Positions 47,104 to 55,771 of a stretch of DNA of 64,000 bases are shown one piece after another. The stretch is from positions 30,786-94,785 of the forward strand of contig JAFYGK010000022.1 in the NCBI GenBank assembly GCA_017543285.1, in the 5' to 3' direction. A model generated the notes under the pieces. It was given only the letters and a program-made list of their open reading frames with translations. It did not search any database and was not told the origin of the DNA. Origin of the DNA: Clostridia bacterium (GTDB taxonomy: Bacteria; Bacillota; Clostridia; Oscillospirales; Acutalibacteraceae). The position numbers were made by a program, and so were the translations under genes. Each line of letters begins with the position of its first letter. The first letter of the stretch is position 1.

Positions 47104-48167
47104 GTACGGTTCCCTCTCTCGGTCTGTCGGCGTAAACCGCCGGTCGGTCCTGTGCTGTCGATCTGGACGCGCGCAGCTTCGACCCGGTTCATTGCAAGGC
47201 GGTCGTCTGCGCGAATCACGCACTCATAGCCAAGCTCTCTCAGCGCGGTCACGTTTTGTTTTTTCTGTCCTGTCATCTGTGAAACGGCTCTCGGGTTTAC
47301 CGAAACAGCAACCTTGCCTCCGGTTATTCCGGCGTTTTTCAGCGCGGTCAGAGCCCTGTCAAAATATCTTTTTGACTCGCAAAGCTCACGAAAAGCCGGG
47401 TGATAGCTGCCGCCCAGCCGGTTTTCCATCATGCTTTCCTCGCTGTGAAGTCCCAGACGTATCACATCAATATTCCGCTGCTCAAAAAAATCGAGCAGCC
47501 ATGCGCAAAGCCCGACGCTTTCGTCAAGCTCCATCGGCAGATATTCGCCGCTTTCGAGCTTTTGCGCGAGATATGTATTTTTCATTACAACAGTAGGATA
47601 AATACGCATCGTATCGGGATAAAGCTCCGCAAGCCTTTCGGCGGTTTTTTTATCCTTTTCCGCCGTGCTGCCGTACAGCCCCGTCATCATTTGAAGGCCG
47701 AGCGAAATGCCGCGTTCCCTTATCATTTTCGACGCATTAACAACATCCTGCGCCGTATGTCCTCTCATGTTAAGGCGAAGCACTTCGTCGTCCATGCTCT
47801 GCGCTCCGAGTTCTATGGAGGTAACGCCGAAGCGCAGCAAGATTTCGAGGATCTCTTCATCTATTGCGTCGGGCCGCGTGGATATTCTTATCCCGTGCAG
47901 TCGGTGCCTTTTTACCTGCTCGTATCCGGAAGACAGCAGTGACACCATCAACGATCTGTCTATCGCGGTGAAGCTGCCTCCGAAAAAAGCGATCTCACTG
48001 TTTGCAGCATCAAGCCTGCCGCTTGACACGGCCGCCGCGACGGCAAGCCCGATTTCCTCAGCTGTAGGTACGCCGCTGTGTCCGGATATAGCTTTCTGGT
48101 CGCAGAAGGAGCAATTGTGCGGACATCCGAGATGCGGTACAAATACGGAAATATTGGAGCGCTTCAT
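47100..48167 (-). CDS. Radical SAM protein, Elp3/oxygen-independent-like
   Basis: A 355-residue radical SAM enzyme. The iron-sulfur motif is CPHNCSFC (C-x3-C-x2-C, about residues 15-22), followed by the GGSFT glycine motif and STRPDAID. The C-terminal part resembles the Elp3-like group often encoded beside rnc and smc in Clostridia. Its substrate is unknown; a tRNA or other RNA modification role is suggested only by resemblance. It is coupled to smc downstream (TTGA overlap) and overlaps the upstream lipoprotein stop, so the three form an operon. Confidence 0.85.
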   Translation of the reverse strand: MKRSNISVFVPHLGCPHNCSFCDQKAISGHSGVPTAEEIGLAVAAAVSSGRLDAANSEIAFFGGSFTAIDRSLMVSLLSSGYEQVKRHRLHGIRISTRPDAIDEEILEILLRFGVTSIELGAQSMDDEVLRLNMRGHTAQDVVNASKMIRERGISLGLQMMTGLYGSTAEKDKKTAERLAELYPDTMRIYPTVVMKNTYLAQKLESGEYLPMELDESVGLCAWLLDFFEQRNIDVIRLGLHSEESMMENRLGGSYHPAFRELCESKRYFDRALTALKNAGITGGKVAVSVNPRAVSQMTGQKKQNVTALRELGYECVIRADDRLAMNRVEAARVQIDSTGPTGGLRRQTERGNRT

Positions 48168-49297
48168 CAGAAAACGGTGATTTCGGCGATGTATGTTCTT
48201 TCCGCGCTGAGGTCGTGGCTTCCGTATACCGACTTGATGGTGAATTTAATAAATTCCGTCTTTATTTCCCTGTTGAAACGGAAGAATTGAATGTCGCCCT
48301 TCACGTCGCCGGAGTCCTTAAGGGTTATATCCTCTGTGGAACCGTCGGAGAAGGTTATCTCCAGCTTTTTGACTCTGCAGCCTCCGCTCTTGGCGGAATT
48401 GCATATTGCGACAGCGTTTATTGTCTGCGGAGTATACCACGAATAGGTTATTGCCTCGTTTTTACCGAAGCCGTCGGCCTCCTCGCACCACATCGAGCCG
48501 TAATTTCCGTCGCCCAGTTTGGTCGATTCAAACCCTTTGGACTGCGATGTCGCCATGATCTCGGCATTGGGTTTTCCCTCGCTCTTTTTGGATTCGAGGC
48601 TCTTGATGTAAAATCCGAAGCTTCTCCCCTCGTCTCTGGATACCTCGGTCTCTATCTCGAGAATACTTTGTATCGCGCCCTTTTTTTCCACGGTTGCAAG
48701 AGCATTAACAAGGTGATCGTTCTGGTTTATCTGCATCGTGCCGGTAATATATATGCTGACGCCCAAATCCTTTTCAACCGTATCGGCAGTCAGATAATTG
48801 CCCGATCTGCTCCATCCGGTTTCCTCGGGAGGAGAAGAAAGGTTTTCAATCTCGGTGTTAAAGATCGATTTTACAACGCCGTTTATCGTTTCATCTGTCC
48901 AGCCGCCTTCGGTCGAGTCGGGCTGAGGCGCGCTTTCGGCAAGAAAGTACTGATTTGCGAAATAGAGCAGCTCGGTGTCCGAAAGCTCGGCGGTACTGTT
49001 CACCTTGGTTTCGGAAATTAGCATGTGCTTTGCGTTGAAAAGCACCGATTTGATCATTTCCTGCTCGTCGGACGACAGCGGCAAAACGTCAAACGATGGC
49101 GCGCTGTTTTGCTGCTCCTTCATCTCCTCGGCTTTCTTTTCCTCCTCGGTTTTGCCGAAGACGTTCTTCATGCTGACGTCAAACGGCAGCACCTGTCCCA
49201 TAACCTCGAGAACCTTTTCGGGATCGTCGCAGGAAGTCATCGCAAAGATCATCAGGAGGCTCAAAATCAGCGCCGTAAGCTTTGATACTTTTTTCAT
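48167..49297 (-). CDS. Lipoprotein with C-terminal discoidin-like domain, copy 2
   Basis: A 376-residue predicted lipoprotein (lipobox AMTSC, Cys about 23). A short Lys/Glu-rich linker precedes a central domain (about 75-235). The C-terminal 130 residues match the domain of the 37178 protein: GNYGSMWCEEADGFGKNEAI, then VKKLEITFSDGS and a closing AEITVF strand. The shared plan suggests a paralogous family that may bind surface carbohydrate. Its stop overlaps the radical SAM start. The weak hairpin after aspS lacks a T-run, so it may be co-transcribed with aspS. Confidence 0.75.
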   Translation of the reverse strand: MKKVSKLTALILSLLMIFAMTSCDDPEKVLEVMGQVLPFDVSMKNVFGKTEEEKKAEEMKEQQNSAPSFDVLPLSSDEQEMIKSVLFNAKHMLISETKVNSTAELSDTELLYFANQYFLAESAPQPDSTEGGWTDETINGVVKSIFNTEIENLSSPPEETGWSRSGNYLTADTVEKDLGVSIYITGTMQINQNDHLVNALATVEKKGAIQSILEIETEVSRDEGRSFGFYIKSLESKKSEGKPNAEIMATSQSKGFESTKLGDGNYGSMWCEEADGFGKNEAITYSWYTPQTINAVAICNSAKSGGCRVKKLEITFSDGSTEDITLKDSGDVKGDIQFFRFNREIKTEFIKFTIKSVYGSHDLSAERTYIAEITVF

Positions 49298-49343
49298 TTT
49301 TTCATTCCTTTCGCTTCCCGCGCTATGGTCTGCGGGAAAACAA

Positions 49344-51128
49344 CTATTTATCCTGCTGCTTTCTGACTATCGCGATGGAAAGATCATTGAGCTGCTGCTC
49401 ATCGACCGCCGACGGGCACTCGGTCATGAGCTCGGAAGCGTTTTGAACCTTCGGGAAGGCTATGCAGTCCCTGATGGACTCCTGCTTCAGCATGAGCATT
49501 GTAAGGCGGTCAAGTCCGATACCCATGCCGCCGTGCGGAGGCGCGCCGTATTTAAAGGCATCGGTGAGAAAGCCGAATTTTTCGTGTGCTTCCCGGTCGG
49601 ACAGGCCGAGCGACGAGAACATTTTGCCCTGCAATTCGGGGTCGGTTATTCTGATGGATCCGCTGGACAGCTCCACGCCGTTGAGCACGAGGTCATAAGC
49701 CTTGGCAAAAACCTTGTCCTTATCGGTGTCAAGATACTGAACGCACTCGTCGAGCGGTGCTGTAAACGGATGGTGCATGGCAAGCCACTGGCCCGATTCT
49801 TCGTCGTACTCAAAGAAGGGGAATTCGGTTATCCAAAGGAAATTGAATTGGTCGGGGATAATGTCGAGCCGCTTTGCGACTTCAAGGCGAATCGCGCCCA
49901 TGACGGAAAGAACGGTCTTTTTCCGGTCGGCAGCAAACAGAACGACGTCGCCGCGCTCGGCGCCCATTTTCTCCAGGATAGCGGTCATCTGCTCCTCTGT
50001 CATAAATTTCGCAAATGAGCATGAGGGCTTTTCATCGACCCATCTGATCCATGCAAGGCCCTTCGCGCCGATACCCTTGGCGTATTCAACCAGCTTGTCT
50101 ATCTCTTTGCGGGAATAAACCGAAGCGGCGTTTTTAGCGCAGATGCCGCGCACCGTTCCGCCGTTTTCTATCGCGGATGTGAACACTCCGAAACCGCAGC
50201 CGGCGACAAGATCGGTGATGTCGGTTATTTCCATGCCGAAGCGGGTATCCGGTTTATCGCTGCCGTAACGCTCCATGGCGTCGGTGTATCTGAGCCTGGG
50301 CAGCGGCGTCTGGATATCGACGTCCAGCACGGTTTTAAAGAGATATTTTATAAACCCTTCGTTTATCTCAAGGATGTCCTCCATATCGACAAAGGACATT
50401 TCCAGATCTATCTGAGTAAATTCCGGCTGCCTGTCGGCGCGCAGGTCCTCGTCGCGGAAACAGCGGGCTATCTGCATATATCGGTCGAATCCGGAAACCA
50501 TCAGAAGCTGTTTGTACATCTGCGGAGACTGCGGCAGGGCGTAGAATTTGCCCTCATGTATGCGTGACGGCACGAGATAGTCTCTTGCGCCTTCGGGAGT
50601 CGATTTAATCAGCACGGGAGTTTCGATCTCGATAAACCCCTGTGAATCGTAGTAGTCGCGCGCAGCCTTTACGATTTTGTGCCGCATGAGAAGGCTGTTC
50701 TGCAAAACCGGTCTGCGAAGATCAAGATAACGGTAGCGAAGACGAAGTTCCTCGCGGGCGTTGGTGTTGTCGGTGATTTCAAAGGGCGGAGTCAGCGCCT
50801 TTGAGAATATACGCAGCTCGGCGACCTCTATTTCAATGTCTCCGGTGGCGATTTCACTGTTTTTGCTGGAGCGCTCGCGTACCTTGCCGACAGCGGCAAT
50901 AACATATTCGCTTCGCATGGTCGATGCCTTTTCAAAAACCTCGCGGTCGGTGCTGTCGTCAAATGCAAGCTGGACAATACCCGTTCTGTCCCTTAGATCG
51001 AAGAACATGAGCTGACCCAGATCGCGTCTGCGCTGAATCCAGCCGCATACCGTGACGGTTTTGTCTATATCCTTCATCGAAAGATCGTTGCAGTAGTTTG
51101 TGCGTTTGATTCCTTTTATGCTGTCCAT
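49344..51128 (-). CDS. aspS: Aspartate--tRNA ligase
   Basis: A 594-residue bacterial-type AspRS. The N-terminal OB fold (VTVCGWIQRRRDLG) binds the anticodon. The catalytic domain has motif 1 (around GFIEIETPVL), the flipping loop TPEGARDYLVPSR, motif 2 (RCFRDEDLRADRQPEFTQID) and motif 3 (GIGLDRLTML). The GAD insertion domain of bacterial AspRS is present (about 280-415). ATG 51128 is the best start, although the GAGG site is rather far (15 bases). It follows hisS by 70 bases, a pairing common in Firmicutes. Confidence 0.95.
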   Translation of the reverse strand: MDSIKGIKRTNYCNDLSMKDIDKTVTVCGWIQRRRDLGQLMFFDLRDRTGIVQLAFDDSTDREVFEKASTMRSEYVIAAVGKVRERSSKNSEIATGDIEIEVAELRIFSKALTPPFEITDNTNAREELRLRYRYLDLRRPVLQNSLLMRHKIVKAARDYYDSQGFIEIETPVLIKSTPEGARDYLVPSRIHEGKFYALPQSPQMYKQLLMVSGFDRYMQIARCFRDEDLRADRQPEFTQIDLEMSFVDMEDILEINEGFIKYLFKTVLDVDIQTPLPRLRYTDAMERYGSDKPDTRFGMEITDITDLVAGCGFGVFTSAIENGGTVRGICAKNAASVYSRKEIDKLVEYAKGIGAKGLAWIRWVDEKPSCSFAKFMTEEQMTAILEKMGAERGDVVLFAADRKKTVLSVMGAIRLEVAKRLDIIPDQFNFLWITEFPFFEYDEESGQWLAMHHPFTAPLDECVQYLDTDKDKVFAKAYDLVLNGVELSSGSIRITDPELQGKMFSSLGLSDREAHEKFGFLTDAFKYGAPPHGGMGIGLDRLTMLMLKQESIRDCIAFPKVQNASELMTECPSAVDEQQLNDLSIAIVRKQQDK

Positions 51129-51198
51129 TTTTATGTAAACTGTCCTCTCTGATAATGATTTTTCAGCGCGGAGCATTACTCTCCCCCGCCGGTAACAA

Positions 51199-52554
51199 TT
51201 ACTTTAATCCGCCCAGAAGCGCCGCCATTGCTTCGGCTTCGCCCCCATCGGACAATCCGTTTACGCAGTCGGCAAGCTCGCGATCTATTTTGTGCCTGTA
51301 AATTTCCTCTATCAGTTTTTCGCCCAATTCAACTTCGGTCTTTGACCCGTCGGTCATATTCTTGAGAACGGCCTTATTTGTATCGAGCTCGTTGTCGCCC
51401 AGCACCATGCTGAACCGGGCGCCTATCTTGTCGGCATATTTCATCTGTGCCTTGAGGCTTCTGCCCATCATATCGCATTCGGCATAAAAGCCCTCCTGCC
51501 GCAAATCGGAAACCAGTTCGAACGCCTTGTGCGCTCCCCTGTCTCCCATGGAAGCTATGTATATATCGCAGGTCTTTTGGTCGGGCAGAATATTCTGCTT
51601 TTTTTCCAGAATAAGCATTATGCGCTCGAGACCCATTGCAAAGCCTATGGCGGGTATCTCGGTATCGGAGAGCTGCTTTGTCAGGCCGTCGTACCGTCCG
51701 CCGCCGCAGACGGTTGCCTGCGCGCCCAGATCCTTTGACACAAACTCAAATACCGTTCTGGAATAATAGTCGAGCCCTCTGACTATCTGCGGATTTATCG
51801 AGAATTTTATGCCGCATGAAGTCAGCAGCTCCTGCACCTTTTCGAAATGTGCGCGGCAGTCGTCGCATATATAGTCAAGGATGACGGGCGCGCCCTCGGC
51901 TATTCCGGAGCATACCGGCGATTTGCAGTCCAGTATCCTCATCGGGTTGCGCTCCAGACGATCCCTGCAGGTCGGGCAAAGCTCATCAATATGCGAGCTG
52001 AAATACTCCTTCAGCGCAGCGTGATATTTTGCGCGGCATTCGGGGCAGCCTATGGAATTGAGCTGTAATTCTATTCCGTCAAGCCCTATCATCTTCAGCG
52101 TTTCATCGGCGAGCATTATCATTTCGGCGTCGGCATACGGTTCCGATGCGCCGTAAAGCTCGGCGCCGAACTGGTGAAACTCGCGCAGACGGCCGGCCTG
52201 AGGCTTTTCATATCTGTAACATGATGTAAAATAGTACGCCTTCAGCGGCAGCGCGCCGTTGTGAAGCCCGTGCTCCAGGATGGCTCTGGCAACGCCTGCG
52301 GTGCCTTCGGGGCGCAGCGTTATGGATCGTCCGCCCTTATCCTCAAAGGTGTACATTTCCTTCTGAACGACGTCGGTGGTGTCCCCCACGCCTCTTGCAA
52401 AAAGCTCGGTATGCTCGAAAACCGGCGTGCGTATTTCCTTATATCCGAACGCGTCGCACACCTGCCTTATAACGCCCTCTACATGCTGCCATTTATAGCT
52501 GTCGTTTGGCAGAACATCCTGCGTTCCTCTTATTGCTTTTGTTATCAAGCCCAT
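51199..52554 (-). CDS. hisS: Histidine--tRNA ligase
   Basis: A 451-residue class II HisRS. Visible features are GTQDVLPND at the N-terminus, motif 2 (FTSCYRYEKPQAGRLREFHQ), the histidine-binding ARGLDYYSRTVFEF-like segment (here VRGLDYYSRTVFEF) and motif 3 (AIGFAMGLERIML). An insertion with four cysteines (CPECRAKY...CPTCRDR) may bind zinc. It has its own promoter and no T-box. HisRS reads mainly G-1:C73 on its tRNA, which bears on the unusual tRNA at 25304-25378. Confidence 0.95.
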   Translation of the reverse strand: MGLITKAIRGTQDVLPNDSYKWQHVEGVIRQVCDAFGYKEIRTPVFEHTELFARGVGDTTDVVQKEMYTFEDKGGRSITLRPEGTAGVARAILEHGLHNGALPLKAYYFTSCYRYEKPQAGRLREFHQFGAELYGASEPYADAEMIMLADETLKMIGLDGIELQLNSIGCPECRAKYHAALKEYFSSHIDELCPTCRDRLERNPMRILDCKSPVCSGIAEGAPVILDYICDDCRAHFEKVQELLTSCGIKFSINPQIVRGLDYYSRTVFEFVSKDLGAQATVCGGGRYDGLTKQLSDTEIPAIGFAMGLERIMLILEKKQNILPDQKTCDIYIASMGDRGAHKAFELVSDLRQEGFYAECDMMGRSLKAQMKYADKIGARFSMVLGDNELDTNKAVLKNMTDGSKTEVELGEKLIEEIYRHKIDRELADCVNGLSDGGEAEAMAALLGGLK

Positions 52555-52647
52555 ATAATCCCTCCAAAGGATTTCAGTATTATGTCAAATCAAAAAAGTC
52601 AGATAAACATACCTATTCCAATATATTTGCATACTTTCATACCCTAT

Positions 52648-52676
52648 ATTATACAAGCTTTTCTGACGAAAAGCAA
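52648..52676 (-). promoter_or_regulatory. SigA-type promoter of the hisS-aspS unit
   Basis: Leftward TTGCTT (52671-52676), a 17-base spacer and TATAAT (52648-52653), about 85 bases upstream of hisS. Confidence 0.72.
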
Positions 52677-52719
52677 TACAAAAGCACTCATGCCCAACTT
52701 AAAAATCATCACAAAATAA

Positions 52720-52747
52720 TTGACAAAAACGTCCTGCGGTATATAAT
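52720..52747 (+). promoter_or_regulatory. SigA-type promoter for mscL
   Basis: Perfect TTGACA (52720-52725), a 16-base spacer and perfect TATAAT (52742-52747). It diverges from the hisS promoter. Confidence 0.82.
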
Positions 52748-52810
52748 TAGAATAGGTGTTCCGTTAGGATGTATCATATGGCGGAAAAACGAAAGAAAAG
52801 GAGAATGATT

Positions 52811-53302
52811 ATGGCAAAAAAAGATAAAAAAGGCATTATCGGCGAATTTAAGGAATTTGCCCTCAAGGGCAATGTCATGGATCTGGCAGTCGGCGTTATC
52901 ATCGGCGGCGCGTTTCAGGGCATCGTTAATTCCGTTGTCAACGACCTGATCATGCCGCTGGTTTCCGGTATCTTCGGAAATGTTGATTTCAACAACTGGT
53001 ATCTGGTTCTTCGCGGCGACGTCGCTCCGGGAACAACCCTCGAGGCTGCCAAGGAAGCCGGCGCCGTTACCCTCAACTACGGCTCCTTTATCACCGTACT
53101 TATCAACTTCCTCATCCTCGCGTTCATCATCTTCCTGATGGTCAAGGGCATCAATAAGCTCCGCGACAGAAACAAGCCGGAAGAAGAGCCCAAACCCGAG
53201 ACAGAGAAAGAGTGCCCCTTCTGCAAGACAAAGATCGCTATCGAAGCAACCCGCTGCCCGCACTGCACTTCTCAGCTTGAGGTCGAAGAAAAGAAAGAAT
53301 AA
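52811..53302 (+). CDS. mscL: Large-conductance mechanosensitive channel MscL with C-terminal zinc ribbon
   Basis: A 163-residue protein. The N-terminal amphipathic helix and first membrane helix ([20 protein letters not shown]) are the MscL signature; the second membrane helix lies at about 90-115. MscL opens under high membrane tension to release solutes. After the usual region a four-Cys zinc ribbon follows (CPFCKTKI and CPHCTSQL, about 137-157), so the cytoplasmic end carries an extra metal-binding module. ATG 52811 has AAAGGAG seven bases before it. It is monocistronic with a strong promoter and terminator. Confidence 0.93.
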   Translation: MAKKDKKGIIGEFKEFALKGNVMDLAVGVIIGGAFQGIVNSVVNDLIMPLVSGIFGNVDFNNWYLVLRGDVAPGTTLEAAKEAGAVTLNYGSFITVLINFLILAFIIFLMVKGINKLRDRNKPEEEPKPETEKECPFCKTKIAIEATRCPHCTSQLEVEEKKE

Positions 53303-53321
53303 TCCGATAATCAGCAAAGCA

Positions 53322-53351
53322 ATGCCCCGAGGAATCTCGGGGCATTTTTTT
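53322..53351 (+). terminator. Terminator after mscL
   Basis: A perfect 10-base-pair stem (53322-53331 with 53336-53345) followed by TTTTTT. Confidence 0.92.
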
Positions 53352-53405
53352 ACTGTATTGCCATATACGGGTTTTACCCGCAAATGAAACAGGCGGTAAA
53401 CGGCA

Positions 53406-53849
53406 TTACCTGATCAAGCCGAAAAAATTTCTGAGCAGAGCTTCGCACTCCTGCCGCATCACTCCTGCCGTTATCCTCGGCGAGCATCCGAGAGAACAGT
53501 GCGCCAGGTTGATCCGCGATCCCATGCAGCCGGCCTTTTCGTCCGCCGCGCCGTAAACGACCCTGTCGATTCTAGCGTTTATTATCGCTCCCGCACACAT
53601 TGCACAGGGCTCGAGAGTAACATAAATGGTGCAGCCGTCAAGCCGCCAGTCTCCGGTTTTTTTCTGTGCCTGCTTAATGGCGTTTATTTCAGCATGGCCG
53701 AAACAGCTTTTTGCGCTCTCCCGGTCGTTTCCGCCATAACCGATTATTTCGCCGTTTCTGACCACGACCGCACCCACCGGAGCCTCGCCGCGCTCACCGG
53801 CGTTCTTCGCCTGCCCGATCGCAAACGACATGTAATATTCATCCGTCAT
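53406..53849 (-). CDS. tadA: tRNA adenosine(34) deaminase TadA
   Basis: A 147-residue cytidine-deaminase-fold enzyme that converts A34 of tRNA-Arg(ACG) to inosine. Zinc and catalytic motifs are GHAEINAI and TLEPCAMCAGAI. ATG 53849 with GGAG eight bases before it gives the family N-terminus (MTDEYYMSFAIGQAKNA). Its start overlaps the stop of the CPBP gene (TAATG), so the two are coupled. Confidence 0.92.
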   Translation of the reverse strand: MTDEYYMSFAIGQAKNAGERGEAPVGAVVVRNGEIIGYGGNDRESAKSCFGHAEINAIKQAQKKTGDWRLDGCTIYVTLEPCAMCAGAIINARIDRVVYGAADEKAGCMGSRINLAHCSLGCSPRITAGVMRQECEALLRNFFGLIR

Positions 53850-54817
53850 TAATATATCTCCAGCATAAGACACGCCGTGCCCAACAGGAACAGCGAAGAA
53901 ATAAGCGTCAGAGGCGAAACAAAAAACATTCCGTAAAGTCCGCCTCTTGTCGCGGGCATAATAGGTCTGTTGAGCCGGACGAGTTTTTTTCGCGCGCGAA
54001 GAAGTATCGCCGCAATGATTCCGATTATTACAAACAGAATTATTATCCTGTACTGAACCATATCGCTGACGTCAAGGGCGGTCAATAAAGTGCTGATAAA
54101 ATTGTTTCCGAAATGCACCGCCATCGAGATGAAGACAGAGCCGGTCGCCACGGCGACATAACCCAGCGCCAGACCGCACAGGAAGGCAAAGGGTATCTGT
54201 TCAAAGTTCCCGTGCAGAAGAGAAAACAGCAGCGAACTGACAACTATGGCAAAGCCGTCGCCGTATTTTCTGAGCATACCCAGCGTTACGACGCGAAAAG
54301 CGAACTCCTCGCAGATGGCCGGGATAACGCTTATGAAAAAGCAGAAGCATGTCTTGCCGAAAACATCGTAACCGGCGCTTCCCGCGCCGATCTCAGGCGC
54401 GTTGATGAAAACGCCCGCCTGCTCTGCCGTCCAGACAATAAAGCCGGAAAAAAGGTTGGCCGCCATGGCGGCTCCGAATGCGGCAAAAAGCAAGCCTAAT
54501 ACGGCTCCGCCATCCTTTAGCTTCGGGGTATAAATATCCTTCACTCCCGGTTTTTTTATCGCTGCGACTATCGCAAAGGGTATGACCAGGGTTACGCCGG
54601 ATAAAAGCGACAGGGCAACAACGTCGTCCTGAAAGGCCACCAGTCTTTCGAATATACTCCCCTCATAAAAAATCGCAAAGAAAAAGGGGGCGATCAGCTG
54701 CAGAATAATTGTGGCGGCAATCGCTCCGCCGATGAACAGCGAATCAAAAAACACGTCCCTGTGGATCTTCGATTTGAGCTCTTTGTTAAACCGAATCTGA
54801 AACTCATTATAGTTCAT
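53849..54817 (-). CDS. CPBP family intramembrane glutamic endopeptidase
   Basis: A 322-residue protein with about eight membrane segments. The CPBP/Abi motifs are visible: EEFAFRV (the EExxxR glutamate pair), SSLLFSLLHGNFEQ and MAVHFGNNF. Relatives of this family process prenylated or peptide substrates in the membrane; the target here is unknown. It is the first gene of a two-gene unit with tadA. Confidence 0.85.
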   Translation of the reverse strand: MNYNEFQIRFNKELKSKIHRDVFFDSLFIGGAIAATIILQLIAPFFFAIFYEGSIFERLVAFQDDVVALSLLSGVTLVIPFAIVAAIKKPGVKDIYTPKLKDGGAVLGLLFAAFGAAMAANLFSGFIVWTAEQAGVFINAPEIGAGSAGYDVFGKTCFCFFISVIPAICEEFAFRVVTLGMLRKYGDGFAIVVSSLLFSLLHGNFEQIPFAFLCGLALGYVAVATGSVFISMAVHFGNNFISTLLTALDVSDMVQYRIIILFVIIGIIAAILLRARKKLVRLNRPIMPATRGGLYGMFFVSPLTLISSLFLLGTACLMLEIY

Positions 54818-54906
54818 TGCGGACTCCTTAGACCTTTTTTCTTTTATAGTCTCGGTTAAAAAGCGGCGATCTCAGGCCCGCTTCAAACCGAATACGATGT
54901 TAATCT

Positions 54907-54935
54907 TGACAGTTTTATGATTTAAGGTTAATATG
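54907..54935 (+). promoter_or_regulatory. SigA-type promoter for the ymdB-like gene
   Basis: Perfect TTGACA (54907-54912), a 17-base spacer and TAATAT (54930-54935). It places transcription near 54942, after the first open-frame codon at 54933, and so supports the start at 54987. Confidence 0.75.
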
Positions 54936-54986
54936 ATAAGTGTTTTGCAGTGCAAAACAAATTACTTGACGAAACGGAAAAAAACA

Positions 54987-55760
54987 ATGAAAATATTGTT
55001 TATCGGAGACATTGTCGGCCGGATCGGCTGCGAGCATCTGCGCCGAATACTGCCCGATTTCAAGCGCAGGCACAATGTCGGACTTGTGATAGCAAACGGT
55101 GAAAACTCCGCCGACCGCAACGGTATTACGCCCGAGACGGCCGAGCATATATTTACAAGCGGCGTCAATGTTATAACCACCGGCAACCATGCCTTCCGGC
55201 AAAGCAGCTGCAATTATTATTATGAGGAGTGTCCGTATATCATAAGACCGGCAAATTTTCCAGAGCCGTCCTACGGCAAAGGATTCTGCATCGTCGATAT
55301 GATATCGGCACAGGTATGCGTTATCAATCTGCTCGGAAATGTATTTATGAATCAGTACGGTTCGCCGTTCGAGCTCGTGGATAAACTGATAGACGAGAAC
55401 TCCGGCTGCCCGATAAAAATAATTGATTTTCACGCCGAAGCTACGGCGGAAAAAAAGGCGTTTGCCTATTATTGCGACGGCAGGGTTTCCGCCGTTCTCG
55501 GCACGCACACTCATGTTCCTACGGCCGATGCGCAGATACTGCCGAATAAAACGGCATACATTACCGACGTTGGAATGACCGGAGCCGTCGACTCGGTGCT
55601 GGGGGTAAAAAAGGAGCAGTCCATAGCGTGGCTGACCGGAAAATCTTTATCGGCTCGGTTTGATCCTGCGGACGGAACGTGTCAGATGGACTGTGTGCTC
55701 ATGGACATCGACGCGAAAACCGGAAGGGCGGTTTCCGTTGAACAGTTTCTGATCAGATAA
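54987..55760 (+). CDS. ymdB: YmdB family metallophosphoesterase
   Basis: A 257-residue calcineurin-like phosphoesterase. Motifs in order are ILFIGDIVGR, ANGENSADRNGITP, TTGNHAF, FHAEAT, and GTHTHVPTADAQILP, all close to YmdB. Family members hydrolyse cyclic nucleotides in vitro and affect biofilm and sporulation decisions in Bacillus. ATG 54987 gives the conserved N-terminus. It is transcribed alone and converges on the polysaccharide operon. In Bacilli it lies beside rny, here it does not. Confidence 0.92.
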   Translation: MKILFIGDIVGRIGCEHLRRILPDFKRRHNVGLVIANGENSADRNGITPETAEHIFTSGVNVITTGNHAFRQSSCNYYYEECPYIIRPANFPEPSYGKGFCIVDMISAQVCVINLLGNVFMNQYGSPFELVDKLIDENSGCPIKIIDFHAEATAEKKAFAYYCDGRVSAVLGTHTHVPTADAQILPNKTAYITDVGMTGAVDSVLGVKKEQSIAWLTGKSLSARFDPADGTCQMDCVLMDIDAKTGRAVSVEQFLIR

Positions 55761-55771
55761 TCGAACGGGCG

